The notes beneath the pieces are model-generated. The model worked only from the letters and a program-made list of their open reading frames with translations, made no database searches and was not told where the DNA came from. A program made the position numbers and the translations under genes. A stretch of DNA of 64,000 bases from Scylla paramamosain (lineage: Eukaryota; Arthropoda; Malacostraca; Decapoda; Portunidae), in contig NW_026973701.1 in NCBI RefSeq assembly GCF_035594125.1, positions 475,001 through 539,000 of the forward strand, read 5' to 3'. Positions 47,601 through 59,439 of this stretch are shown one piece after another; position 1 is the stretch's first letter; each line of letters opens with the position of its first letter.

Positions 47601-48370
47601 GACTGTCTACTTTTCCGCGCGTGACGTATTTCTCTCCGCCATGCCGTCTCCGTAATATTTTTGGAATTCTTTTCCAAGGTACACCTCGAGCATGAAGTCT
47701 GAAAGCCGCCAAACACTGAATAACACAGGATGAATGTCGGCCATCAGGATTGAAAATTTCATTCCCTCCTCGCACGCCTCTAGGATAAGCAACATAATCT
47801 CCTATGCCACTACATGCGACGTGCAAGCAATAATTGATGAAAAAATTCTGTACTCTTGAAATGATAAAACCAGATCCTTCAGTCTCGCTGGTAAGGCTTT
47901 CCAGCCGACTGTTCAGCTGATGGATCCATAAATCAACAAGGTCAGACACATCTTGATAGGTGATCAGTCGTGCTCTAAAAGCAATATGAATGACTCGATG
48001 TTCATCCTCCCCTAAGGTAGAGAATTTCACTAGTAACAGAGAAATGTGTGAAAATATTTTCAGGGTGGGGGGGAATGGCGAGCCGTGTGACGTGAAATAT
48101 GATCTAATTTCCCGTATAAAGAACTCCCTGTATTCGGTAAGTAGACCGAGTGGATCTCTGCTTACATGATCAGGTATGTCATATTGATGTCTGGTGAAGC
48201 TCCTCATAAAATTTTCCCTCGAGTCAATTAACCGCGGTTCTTCCGGCATCCCGCGCTCGTCAAGGTCTGCATCCGCCGACTCTCCCGCCATGCTGCACTC
48301 ATCGTGGTCCGCCTCCGCTTGTGGCGTGTCTGGGAAGAAAAAATAGAAGTAGCAGCGACAGTTTATTATT

Positions 48371-48401
<31 letters not shown>

Positions 48402-49116
48402 TTATTATTATTATTGAATTGATATTTACCTTGTGTAGGTAGTGAAGGACTTGAAGTCTCGGAAGAATTGAATACGTTCCCCGATAATCCACTCGGTCCC
48501 GGCCGTGGCGAGTCTTAAAAAAAAAAGAATATTAGTAGTGTCGGCAGCACCGTATTTATTGCTTTATTATTTGTAGTATTTTTTTTTTTTCTCACCTCTT
48601 CCCCCGCCTCCGCGTGGGATGTCGCCTTGTGACGTCCGCCGACGTGGGCCTTCTACGCCGCCGTTCTGTCCAACCTCAATCGAGTGTGAGCCTGTACAGG
48701 AAGATGTGCTCAGAGCTCAAACTTGTAAAGATTGACAGTCATTTCATCTTTATTATTATACATTCCCGCCAAAATAAGTAATAATGCTTACCAGAAGAAG
48801 CAGGATTGCCAACTTCGCAGGTGTGTTCTGGCGGTGGATGTGGAAACAGAAGTCCACACCGCTCGCATAAATCACACTGGTCTTCCACACATGAGGGACA
48901 GGATGGATTAGTGTGCCATCTCCCACACACTTCACATAAAAGCCGCGCCTCTGCTGTTCCACAATGAACACCCATTTTTCTTTTCTTTTTTTCTATAACA
49001 TTGTCAACACTTTGTCCCGGCCGCCATGCCGCGCGGGGAAACACTGAAGCTTCCCGCGCAGATGGTCGCGAGGTGCGTGACTTGCCTCGGAAGTAGGCAA
49101 CACCTGCCTGTTTCAT
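44590..49116 (-). CDS. POLB: protein-primed family B DNA polymerase, three exons, with N-terminal Cys-rich module
   Basis: Replicates the element from its ends. Exon 3 (48329-44590) holds the conserved parts. ExoI is FFDFETM; a Cys/His nuclease-like insert (CELC, KHHDH, GALCARCN) resembles endonuclease VII; ExoII is HNMSFD and ExoIII YIRLYCEID. PolA is YLDYNSLYAS, PolB KLMSNAVYG and PolC YEDTDS. Upstream lies a Cys/His pair (SSCVIQCL, GGKHMTLIKD) and a zinc-finger-like CKVC. The C-terminus is a long Glu run. Two phase-1 introns are inferred: 48791-48514 (donor GTAAGC, acceptor after a T-run) and 48429-48330 (donor GTAAAT, acceptor TTCTTCCCAG), the second holding an (ATT)n tract. Exon 1 ends at 48792 and encodes a Cys-rich region (CEVCGRWH, CPSC, CDLCERCG). 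The start is ATG 49116 or 48975. Product about 1,335-1,382 residues. Confidence 0.9.
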
Positions 49117-49131
49117 TATCCTCCACTCCAC

Positions 49132-49203
49132 CCATTATCCCACCTTGATCGATTCTCTTCAAAACTTTACGTCCGAGACGCAAAGTTAACGTGGTCTTAT
49201 ATG
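49132..49203 (-). promoter_or_regulatory. candidate TATA element of the polymerase gene
   Basis: CATATAAG on the minus strand (49203-49196) lies 85 bp before the ATG at 49116 and within the last codons of the upstream capsid gene. No clear initiator was seen. It would place transcription start near 49170. Confidence 0.35.
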
Positions 49204-50112
49204 TAACACGCAAGTAACACTGTTTTCCCCATCTTCAAACTGAATAGGTTTGCCTCTTTGATTAGCAATTTTGATAGCCACACTCTCTATAGTTGATACA
49301 GAAAGTGGTTTATACGTAACTGAATTCGCACCTTTACTGGTGCTGTCGCCGGGGAGTGGTATGACGTCTAATATATTAACTAGTTGGTTACCAAATCGCG
49401 AGGGAGAAATGATGTCGGTATAAACGTACATATAATCCGTCCCTGCATCAGCTCGCGGTACGTATTGAGCGAATAATTTTATGGGTAATGAGGAGGAAGC
49501 TTCGCTCGCGCTGGAAGATGAAATGACATCGCCAGATCTTTGAAAGTAGACGGTGTAGCGAAAATTTGGATTGAAACCCAGAATGCGAGCTATATGCGAT
49601 GCAAATTTTATACTTATATCACTGTAAATACGATCGTCATTAGGAGGGACAATCGCGTTATTCACAACGACCCGCTCCAAGTCGTGGTCATAATAAATGA
49701 TATCCGAGTAAGGGAAATAGATCTTAAAGGAGTCATTCAAGATTGCTTGAAGTTCTCTCACTATCTGTCCATTAATCGCCTTAGTTATGGCCGGTATGTT
49801 CTTATCGGTAAAATTGGAGATGATATTCCTTTCCGGTAGATAGGTATACATATTATATTCATACATATCAAAGTCTGACTGCTTAACCCGACCATAGAAC
49901 GATATACTAGAATTTGGATCCCCTTCCGTAATGCAGTAGAAATATTTAGGGAATAAAATATTACACAGGCCGACTTCATAATCCCTGCCGGTGTCTAAAT
50001 GAATGGGTAAGATTCTGTTTTCAAATTCTGTTGTTGTGTTGTTGGGAAATGACCTACCACCTGCAAGAGAAGATAGGTATACGTATATATCGTCACTATC
50101 TCTCAATGACAT
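49186..50112 (-). CDS. mCP: minor capsid (penton-like, single jelly-roll) protein
   Basis: A 308-residue protein matching the second capsid family of animal Polintons, which forms the pentons at the vertices. The diagnostic start is visible: a short acidic leader, IYVYLSS, GGRSFPNNTTTEFENRI, then LPIHLDTGRDYEVGLCNILFP, equivalent to the family's YPxNxxxxF...L...EVGL-I-P pattern. A Ser-rich loop (SSSSASEASSS, about residue 200) is followed by LFAQYVP and NILDVIPLP. It is the first minus-strand gene inside the right end, 165 bp from the inner edge of the TIR-associated (ATT)n tract, and has the best core promoter in the element. Its stop precedes the polymerase start by about 70 bp. Confidence 0.82.
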   Translation of the reverse strand: MSLRDSDDIYVYLSSLAGGRSFPNNTTTEFENRILPIHLDTGRDYEVGLCNILFPKYFYCITEGDPNSSISFYGRVKQSDFDMYEYNMYTYLPERNIISNFTDKNIPAITKAINGQIVRELQAILNDSFKIYFPYSDIIYYDHDLERVVVNNAIVPPNDDRIYSDISIKFASHIARILGFNPNFRYTVYFQRSGDVISSSSASEASSSLPIKLFAQYVPRADAGTDYMYVYTDIISPSRFGNQLVNILDVIPLPGDSTSKGANSVTYKPLSVSTIESVAIKIANQRGKPIQFEDGENSVTCVLHIRPR

Positions 50113-50137
50113 GTTTTTTAAACCCTGTCAACTAACA

Positions 50138-50174
50138 GACTGACTTTAAACTTTACCTTTTCATGACATATATA
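50138..50174 (-). promoter_or_regulatory. TATA box plus arthropod initiator for the minor capsid gene
   Basis: TATATATG (first T at 50174) and TCAGTC (50143-50138) on the minus strand are spaced so that the initiator A (50141) lies 33 bp after the first T of the TATA box. Transcription would start about 29 bp before the ATG at 50112. TCAGT is the known arthropod initiator consensus. Confidence 0.6.
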
Positions 50175-50276
50175 CGTCGGCAGACTGGAGATTATGGCGG
50201 TACGGCGTGGATAGTCGCGACGACCTTGACCATAGGGGAATGTACTGAGATATCGGAGGGAGCACGTGTCGGCTAT

Positions 50277-50289
50277 AATAATAATAATA

Positions 50290-50345
<56 letters not shown>
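50277..50345. repeat. (AAT)n at the inner edge of the right inverted repeat
   Basis: An AAT run of about 69 bp, with the counterpart run at 36930-36973 on the left. The right run is longer. Confidence 0.9.
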
Positions 50346-50347
<2 letters not shown>

Positions 50348-51672
50348 TAGTAATAAGACCGCCATCCGACATAAGTATTACGTCAGCCATGCCGCTGGCG
50401 GTCGGTGAAAGTGGAAGAGGCCGCCGCTCCGCCCTGGCCGTCACAGACGCTTCCTCCAGGTAAAAAGGATGGACAGGTAACGGAACCTCGTGAGGCTGTC
50501 GCGACGACCTTGACCATAGGGGATGTATTGAGATGTCGGAGGGAACGCGTGATGGCAACACTCAGTCATCCCACCCTCCAGGATTCCGTGAATGAAAGGG
50601 AAAGGGCGACTTCTATGGCATGCGCCGTCAGAGTCCCCCTAATCACGCGTGTGTGGCGGGCGGCTGCCACGTCTGGCCGCCAGTCCCCCCCCACCCCCAC
50701 CTCCCCTCCCCCCCTCCACCCCCTTTTCACTCAATTATTTTCCACCCACCATCATTGATTCATTTAGTCATTCCATCGTCGCCGAAGGATAAGGACGCAC
50801 GCCTCCCCCCACCTCTCCGTCAGTGTCGCCGTCACCGTCCCGCTCCCCCCCCTTCCCCCTCCCCCCCCCTTGGTGTTTGCCGTCGTGAATCACCCCCCTC
50901 TTCCCAAGCATGGGTCTATGGAAAATTGCTATCAGGATCACCATCGCAATATGGCTTGCCGTCAGAGTCGCCCCTGGGTGGGTGGGTTGGGGGTGGGGGG
51001 GACGTGAAAGGGCGACCTACACGGCATTGCCGTCACAGTCCCCTAGCCACGCGTGTGTGTGGCGACTTCCACGTCTGGCCGCCAGTCCACACCCTCCCCC
51101 CTCCCCCTCCTTTCACTCAATTATTTTCCACCCACCATCATTGATTCATTTAGTCATTCCATCGTCGCCGAAGCATAAGGACGCACGCCCCCTCACCTCT
51201 TCTCCGTCAGTGTCGCCGTCAGCGTCCCTCCCCCCTCCCTCCCCCCCCCACCCCCCTGATGTCGTCGTCATGAATCACCCCCTTCCCAACCCCCACTAAT
51301 CTACAGCCTGGGCCTCCATCCTGACATGGACTGCCACTGAAGTCTACGGAAAATTGCTGTCAGGTTTCCCCATTGCAACTTGATAAGGTCCACACTCGCA
51401 ATATGGCATGCCATCAGAGTCGCTCCTGGGGGTGGGGGCGGGAACCCCATCCTCCCCCCTCCCCCCTCCCCCCTCCCCCCTCCCCTCTCCCATCCCCCAA
51501 CACCCTATTTACAGCCAGGGTCTCTATCTTGAAATGGATCGCCACTCCCGGGTAATTGCCGCCAGGGTCGCCTATCCTTATATGGCAAGCCATGACGGCC
51601 CCCATGAAATGGGGGGCCGTCATGGCTTGCCATATAAGGATAGGCGACCCTGGTGGCAATTTCCCAACTACT
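50346..51672. repeat. right terminal inverted repeat
   Basis: Reverse complement of 35606-36930 with only small length differences. It ends CCCAACTACT directly before the target-site duplication. Long proline-rich frames across it are translations of G/C-rich repeat and are not genes. Confidence 0.95.
51559..51656. repeat. 47-bp near-perfect hairpin inside the right terminus
   Basis: Mirror copy of the hairpin at 35622-35719, with the same 3-nt loop and the same distance (16 bp) from the element end. Confidence 0.93.
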
Positions 51673-51678
51673 GATGGA
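51673..51678. repeat. target-site duplication, right copy
   Basis: GATGGA, identical to 35600-35605. Confidence 0.93.
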
Positions 51679-53087
51679 TATTGCTCGAAGGAAAAAACTG
51701 AAGCTATTTATTACATTTGTGGATTTCAGTAGAGCTTATGATTGTGTACCGAGGTTTGATTTGTTTATGTCGTTGAAGAAGATGGGATGTGGTGTTACTA
51801 TGCTCTTAGCTTTGGCTGCAATGTATAGATGTACGAATAGTGTGGCGGGAACTGCTGTCATCGCAACCACCGTTGGTGTGCCTCAAGGCTCACCCACATC
51901 TTGTATACTGTTTATCCTTTATGTTAATGAAATGATACACATGTTAAAACAACGATGTCCTGTGGATGGTTTCCTTGCATGGTTGCATGTTTTAGTCATG
52001 ATGGATGACACTATACTGTTATCAACAACTCCAGATGGAATGAAAAGTAAGATAAAAATTTTACAAGAGTTTTGCAGCACTCGTTGTATGATCATTAATG
52101 ATAACAAGACGAGATTTATGGCGTTGAATGGAGATAAGGAAGATAAGGAAAATATAACTAGTGAGAATAATGTTATTAGTTGTTGTGATCACTACATTTA
52201 TCTAGAAAGTCCCTTTACTGATGATGGCTCTCCATCAACTGCAATTAAGTTACATGCTAATATGAAGATGTGCCATACTTTGAAATTTATATCTTTCATT
52301 AATAATGATAATGATGTGCCATTTATAGTTAAGAAAAAAATATTTGATGCTGCACTTATGTCGTCGCTACTGTACGGTTGTGAATCCTGGCTCAATGGAG
52401 TCACGAAGCCTATAGAAAAACAGTATAAATGGTGTATAAAACAACTTCTTGGCGTAAGAAAAACGACAAACAATGATGTTTGCATGGTAGAGTTGGGCAT
52501 GCCCCCAGTCTGTGCACTGGTTAAGGCAAAACAAAAAAAAATTATTTAAAGAAATGTGGACAAAAAGAAACACAATGGATGGCGACCCACTGATATATAC
52601 AATTAAGGCGGCACTAAGGTATAATGATGTTGTGTCCAGGTATATGACAGACTTGATCACTGTCGACAGTGACGATGTGCACAGTGCAATGGATGAGGTG
52701 AAGACCCGTGTGAGAGTTTCAGTATCAAACAGGCTAAGTTTTTATAAGTCTGTTAATAGTGAACTAATAGTGCATGACATTTACATAAAAAACGTTAAAG
52801 TTAATGAATTGGAACGAGTGTCCTGGACAAGGTTACGTCTGGCTTCACACTCGCTGGCAGCTGAAAAGGGACGCTGGAATCGGTGAGGAAGGGGTCGTCT
52901 TCCCTTGGAGGAAAGATTGTGTTCATGTGGTATGATTCAAACGGAGATACATGTTCTTGAAAATTGTCCTATTTCCAGTCACGTTAGAGAAAGAAATAAT
53001 GTAACGACAGTTAGCAATTTATTTGTTGATAGATCTGATTATATAAATGTTTGTAGAATTGTACATGAAGTATTGTCTTTATATTAA
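51673..53087 (+). pseudogene. reverse transcriptase palm to C-terminus of the interrupted LINE
   Basis: Palm motif A is FVDFSRAYDCVP, motif B is GVPQGSPTSCILF, and motif C reads MMDD instead of the usual YADD. A C-terminal region follows (SLLYGCESW, IKQLLGVRKTT), then a Cys/His segment (RLCSCGMIQTEIHVLENC) near 52915-52970 typical of LINE C-terminal zinc knuckles. The frame slips in a 9-A run at about 52531-52539, and an in-frame TGA interrupts it at 52884-52886, so the copy was probably already damaged or has decayed since. The Polinton removes the N-terminal part from it. Confidence 0.85.
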
Positions 53088-53468
53088 TGTTGGATGTGTG
53101 TTTGCATAAAAAAGAAAAAGGGGTTTGTTTGGATAAATTCTTGTTTTTTTATATATAAACGTATAGGATTACAATTTAGTTTTTAGGCATGTCTTTTATG
53201 GGTTTTAAATATTTTCAATGAATTTTTTTGTCTAATTATTTACATTCCGCTGTTCTGTTTTTATAATGTCTTGTTTTTATTTGGTTGCTATGTCAGGTTT
53301 TTATGAATTGTGTTTTGTTTTTATGCAACAGATTTTATTTTCGATGATATATTTTCAATATCGTAGTTGCAAAAATTTCCTCTGTATATTTGTAATTTGG
53401 ACTATTTTTTAATGTGTTTATATGTGTGTACATCCCTGTGGTCAATCAATCAATCAATCAATCAATCA

Positions 53469-54797
53469 TTACTGCATATCAGAGGGTGGATGAAAAGTGT
53501 ATTCCCTGAATGTATCAATGGAAGGTAAATAATGTACAGACCTTCATACATTGAAGATTAAAGGAATACAGAAACAGGTGTCTGCCTCGCAAATGTGGAG
53601 CGTTGTCTGATGGAATAGGTTAAGTTAAGACTGAAGTGAGGTGGCAATGTTCTGATGAAAGGGCAACAGAACACTCATTATTGTTGTTTTAGCAGTAGAA
53701 AACCGACAACAGAGCAACAGTTTTGATTATCATGTATGTCTTAGGTTAGTTAAGGTTAAGTTACATTAGATTAGCTCAACAGAAACAACTTTCAAAAATA
53801 GACAAGTATTTGGATTCCACTCCACAGATGGGATATTACACGCCTCTTAGCAAACTGTAATTAGATTCTTTCTCGTTCACCTTTGAAATGCTGATTTTCT
53901 GAGGCTATTGTTGGTTACCTAGCAGTGAATTAAAGCAGCAGTAGCAGTTCTTATCTCTTTTCTCTTTCTGATACAAAAAATCCATACAGTTTCTCTACAC
54001 TGCATGGGACTTCATTTTTTTTCTGATAGCCCTGGAACATTGGATATGGGAGCTTTCATCTCTACTACTACTACTACTACTACTACTTTTCTAACTAATC
54101 TTTCTCCCCTTACCACTCTTCGTTTCCTTCTCTTTCCCTTCCTTGTCCTCTTCCTCGTCCTCTCCTTAAGCAGTCTTATCGTCCGTGTCGTCCTCTTCGT
54201 CTTCGCCGCCTCCACGCGGTGCATGCCTTCCCAATATCAGTCACAGCGCTGACCTCGATAATTAATGGCCACGGTCGCTTCATCCATCACCCACAGCACC
54301 ACCGCAATCGCTTTATATTAATGGCTGTGGTTACTCGCTATCACTTTAGACATTTACCATGATCATGAATCTGTCATTTAGAGGAATATTCGTGCATTTG
54401 TGTGTATATGCAGGGCGACTAGGAATTATCATGGTGCTGGTGTTATTTTCTCGTGTGTGTGTGTGTTTGTGTGTGACAGACGATTAAAAAGAGTAAATAT
54501 AGGGTATTGATACATTGTGGTAGTAGTATTAAGTTGTGGTGGTAGTGGTGGTGATGGCGACAGTAGTGGTTAAAGATGTTATTGGCAATGATGCTAGGAT
54601 TTGTGGTTGTGACTCCATGTGTGTTGCCAATAGTGAATAACAAGGAGGAAGCATGAGAGGAGGATACTTAACAACAAAAATAAGGAAAGGCAGAGAAATC
54701 AACGCTCGAGTATTTTTGAACGGAACTCCGGAGCTGTGTGACTGTGACTGCGTGCACCAATAAAGGGACATGCACGAGCAAGCACAGACAAGGTCAC

Positions 54798-54799
<2 letters not shown>
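53469..54799. other. no recognisable genes
   Basis: Contains a (CTA)n run at about 54063-54087, a CT-rich stretch after it and a short GT run near 54453-54475. No domain or RNA gene was recognised. Confidence 0.5.
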
Positions 54800-54869
<70 letters not shown>

Positions 54870-54880
54870 ACACACACACA
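54800..54880. repeat. (CA)n microsatellite
   Basis: CA run of about 80 bp with one interruption near 54865. Confidence 0.95.
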
Positions 54881-55683
54881 CGTATTGTATGTAAATAAAA
54901 AAAAAAGTTTTTTTTCATGGCGTCGCAAGTTTCAGTCATATGCATGCTAACGAGTACATAAACCTTACTTGTTCCTCCCTCCTTGCCTCTCCCTTCGCAT
55001 CCCTTTCTCCATCCTCGTCTTTTCTTTCACCTCTCCCCTTCTCTCGCTCTCCTTCTCCTACTCCAGAGCTTCTCGTCTTGGACCCTTCTCGTCTCGCAGC
55101 CCTTCCCCTCACCGCCTTCTAATTCTCATTATAACAGGAGCAAGTTTCACAGAAAGTCGCAGTTTCACTTCCAATTTGTTTCTTGAGACTAAGAGTAACC
55201 TACATATTACCTTCCTTTGCACCTTCTCCTCTTTCTCCTCCTCCTTTTTCTTTTCCTTCTTTCCTCCCTCCCTCTCTTCTCTTTTTCTCGTATTACTTGC
55301 ATTTTGAGCTTCTCTTTCCCTTGCTCTCCTTTCCTTACTGCTGAATTTTCCATACTTTTTGATCACTTAGAAGTAGTTGCGGGAATTAGAGCCAAGGGGA
55401 AGCGCATCTGAGAAGACGTGTGTGATAAGAGAAAGCAAAACGAACTCGTGGTGAGGGAAGAGAGATGAAAAAAATGCAAGACAAGTATGGAGAGGAGAAA
55501 GCGAGAGCCGGAAGAAGGGGAGAAGTTGATAACCTTTTGAGTTTCCTTTGATGCAGTGAGGGAAGTGAAGGATGATTTCATAGTAGGACGATGCAAGGTT
55601 ATAATCAGCTGTTACTGTAAGAAATCAATGGGAATAATGTCTGTGAGAAAGGAAATTATGTGACCAGGAATTAACTTAATCAT

Positions 55684-55714
<31 letters not shown>

Positions 55715-55949
55715 AACCCTATGTCGTGTTTATGCCACTCGCTGTTTAATTACTATTTTTCAATAAGTGTGAGGGACGAGAAGGAAGGTGCATGACAGAC
55801 AGTTTTGCTAATGTTTCCAGTCCTTCGCTCTCTTCCCCTCGCTGGCTTCTCTTTCTCACCCTTCCCTCTCACTCTCGCTCTTCTCCATTTCTTCCTGCTT
55901 CGTTTCTATCTAAATAGAAGTTAGCACTGACAATTTCTCCCTGCTGAAG
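54881..55949. other. no recognisable genes; pyrimidine-rich tracts
   Basis: CT-rich low-complexity sequence at about 54970-55330 and a CT run at 55688-55714. Open frames here are low-complexity. Confidence 0.5.
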
Positions 55950-56190
55950 GTTAACCTGCATTCATCATGTTCCTAAAAAGGGTGACCTCTCCAATCCCAC
56001 GAACTACCACTCTGTAGATTCTTAAGGATCTGTTCGCTCACGATGAATGGCATGGATGGCGAGCCAGTGATGATCATCCGGCTCTCTGCAATGAATCTTG
56101 TTTAATCTCTTTTAGGAGTTCTGGCAAAGAAAAAAAAATCTTGTTGCTTTAGATCTGAAAAGCTTCTGATAGAGCTCGGCTCAGATCTAA
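55950..56190 (+). mobile_element. degenerate reverse-transcriptase fragment of the Jockey-like LINE family
   Basis: Phrases match 21550-21840 in order: CATTCATCATGTTCCTAAAA and GGGTGACC (the PVPKKGD region), then AATCCCACGAACTACC (SNYR), and finally CTTTAGATCTGAAAAGCTTC (motif A, LDxSKAF). Deletions and stops abound. Confidence 0.65.

Positions 56191-58409
<2,219 letters not shown>

Positions 58410-58501
<92 letters not shown>
58410..58501. repeat. (CT)n microsatellite
   Basis: Perfect CT run of about 92 bp. Confidence 0.97.
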
Positions 58502-58504
<3 letters not shown>

Positions 58505-59439
58505 GCCACGTACAGTAAAGTGTCATCGTATATTTGACGCAATGTTCAGTTATTGACTCGTCCTTGCATTCATGTTAATTAAACCATGTCCTCTTATCTT
58601 TTACTCAATTTTTTTTTTCTAATTTACTTTTCAATATTTCCTCCTTTTTTCACTTTTTTTTTCTTTTCCATTTATGTCTCCTTTTTTTTCTTTTTTTTTT
58701 AGTTTAGTTTTGAATGTGTCATGCCTTTTCTATTAACTGATTTTTTTTTCTTGTAATCTCCTGTCATTACTTTTATGTTTGTCTTGTCTTTTCTACCTTA
58801 GCTTCATCTTTTTTTGTATTTTTTTTTTATTTATTCCAGTGTAATTTTCTGTGGGATTTCTTTTGCTCAGGGACAGCCAGAAAGACAATAATATGATTTC
58901 CATTTTATTAAGTTCCCCTTCACTCTAATTTTTCTTTGTCCATTCCAGGCCCTAGTCATCTCTCACAGCCGTTCCCTGCTGGAAAAAAAACAAAAAAAAC
59001 AATGAATTGGAGAAAAAAAATGGCTTTTGAAATAAGTGGAGATGGGTAAGGTATGTGGTAATGAATATGAGTCAGGAGGAAATTATGAGAGAGAGAAAGA
59101 GAGAGAGAGAACCAGCCACTCAGACGTATAGAAAGTTAAGTCTTATTTTTATTTTCTCGAGAAGTGTATAGTTTGCATCTAAAATTTCGTTTATTTTCAT
59201 CACAGGTACACGAGGTTGCTTTCGTCTTCCCCTCTCTGTTTCGTCTCATCAGTGGCGCAGGTGAGCTCTTGATGCAATTATGATAAAACAGGTGAGGAGG
59301 GGAAGGCAATCTGTGACTCACCGCGTTTGTGATCTACATCCTAACTCAATTTCTCCCTTCCTTCCTTCCTTCATTATCATCGCCCCTCTTCCTCCATCAT
59401 CCTTGTCTCTTGTTCCTTCCCTTTGTGTGTGTGTGTAAT
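58502..59439. other. no recognisable genes; T-rich
   Basis: Dominated by T-runs and pyrimidine tracts. Nothing coding was recognised. Confidence 0.5.

Larger units (their letters stand above)
35606..51672. mobile_element. complete Maverick/Polinton, 16,067 bp
   Basis: The element has inverted repeats of ~1.33 kb, termini AG...CT and a 6-bp target-site duplication. It carries the Polinton hallmark genes (protein-primed PolB, retrovirus-type integrase, A32-type ATPase, adenain-type protease) plus both jelly-roll capsid genes, so it could in principle form virions. All eleven genes run on the minus strand. Every hallmark frame is free of stops and frameshifts apart from introns, and the inverted repeats are nearly identical over long stretches, indicating a young insertion. 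It is nested in a LINE reverse-transcriptase ORF. Family features are established knowledge; activity is inferred. Confidence 0.95.
51673..53468 (+). mobile_element. 3' part of the Polinton-interrupted non-LTR retrotransposon
   Basis: Continues the reverse-transcriptase ORF cut at 35605, then carries a degraded C-terminal region, an AT-rich 3' UTR and a (CAAT)n tail (about 53443-53468), the kind of short tandem tail left by LINE integration. Confidence 0.88.

Noticed and set aside
48330..48492. N-terminal poly-Ile segment of the continuous polymerase frame
   Set aside because: It is better explained as an intron with a GTAAAT donor and TTCTTCCCAG acceptor containing an ATT microsatellite; the exon phase fits a different upstream frame.
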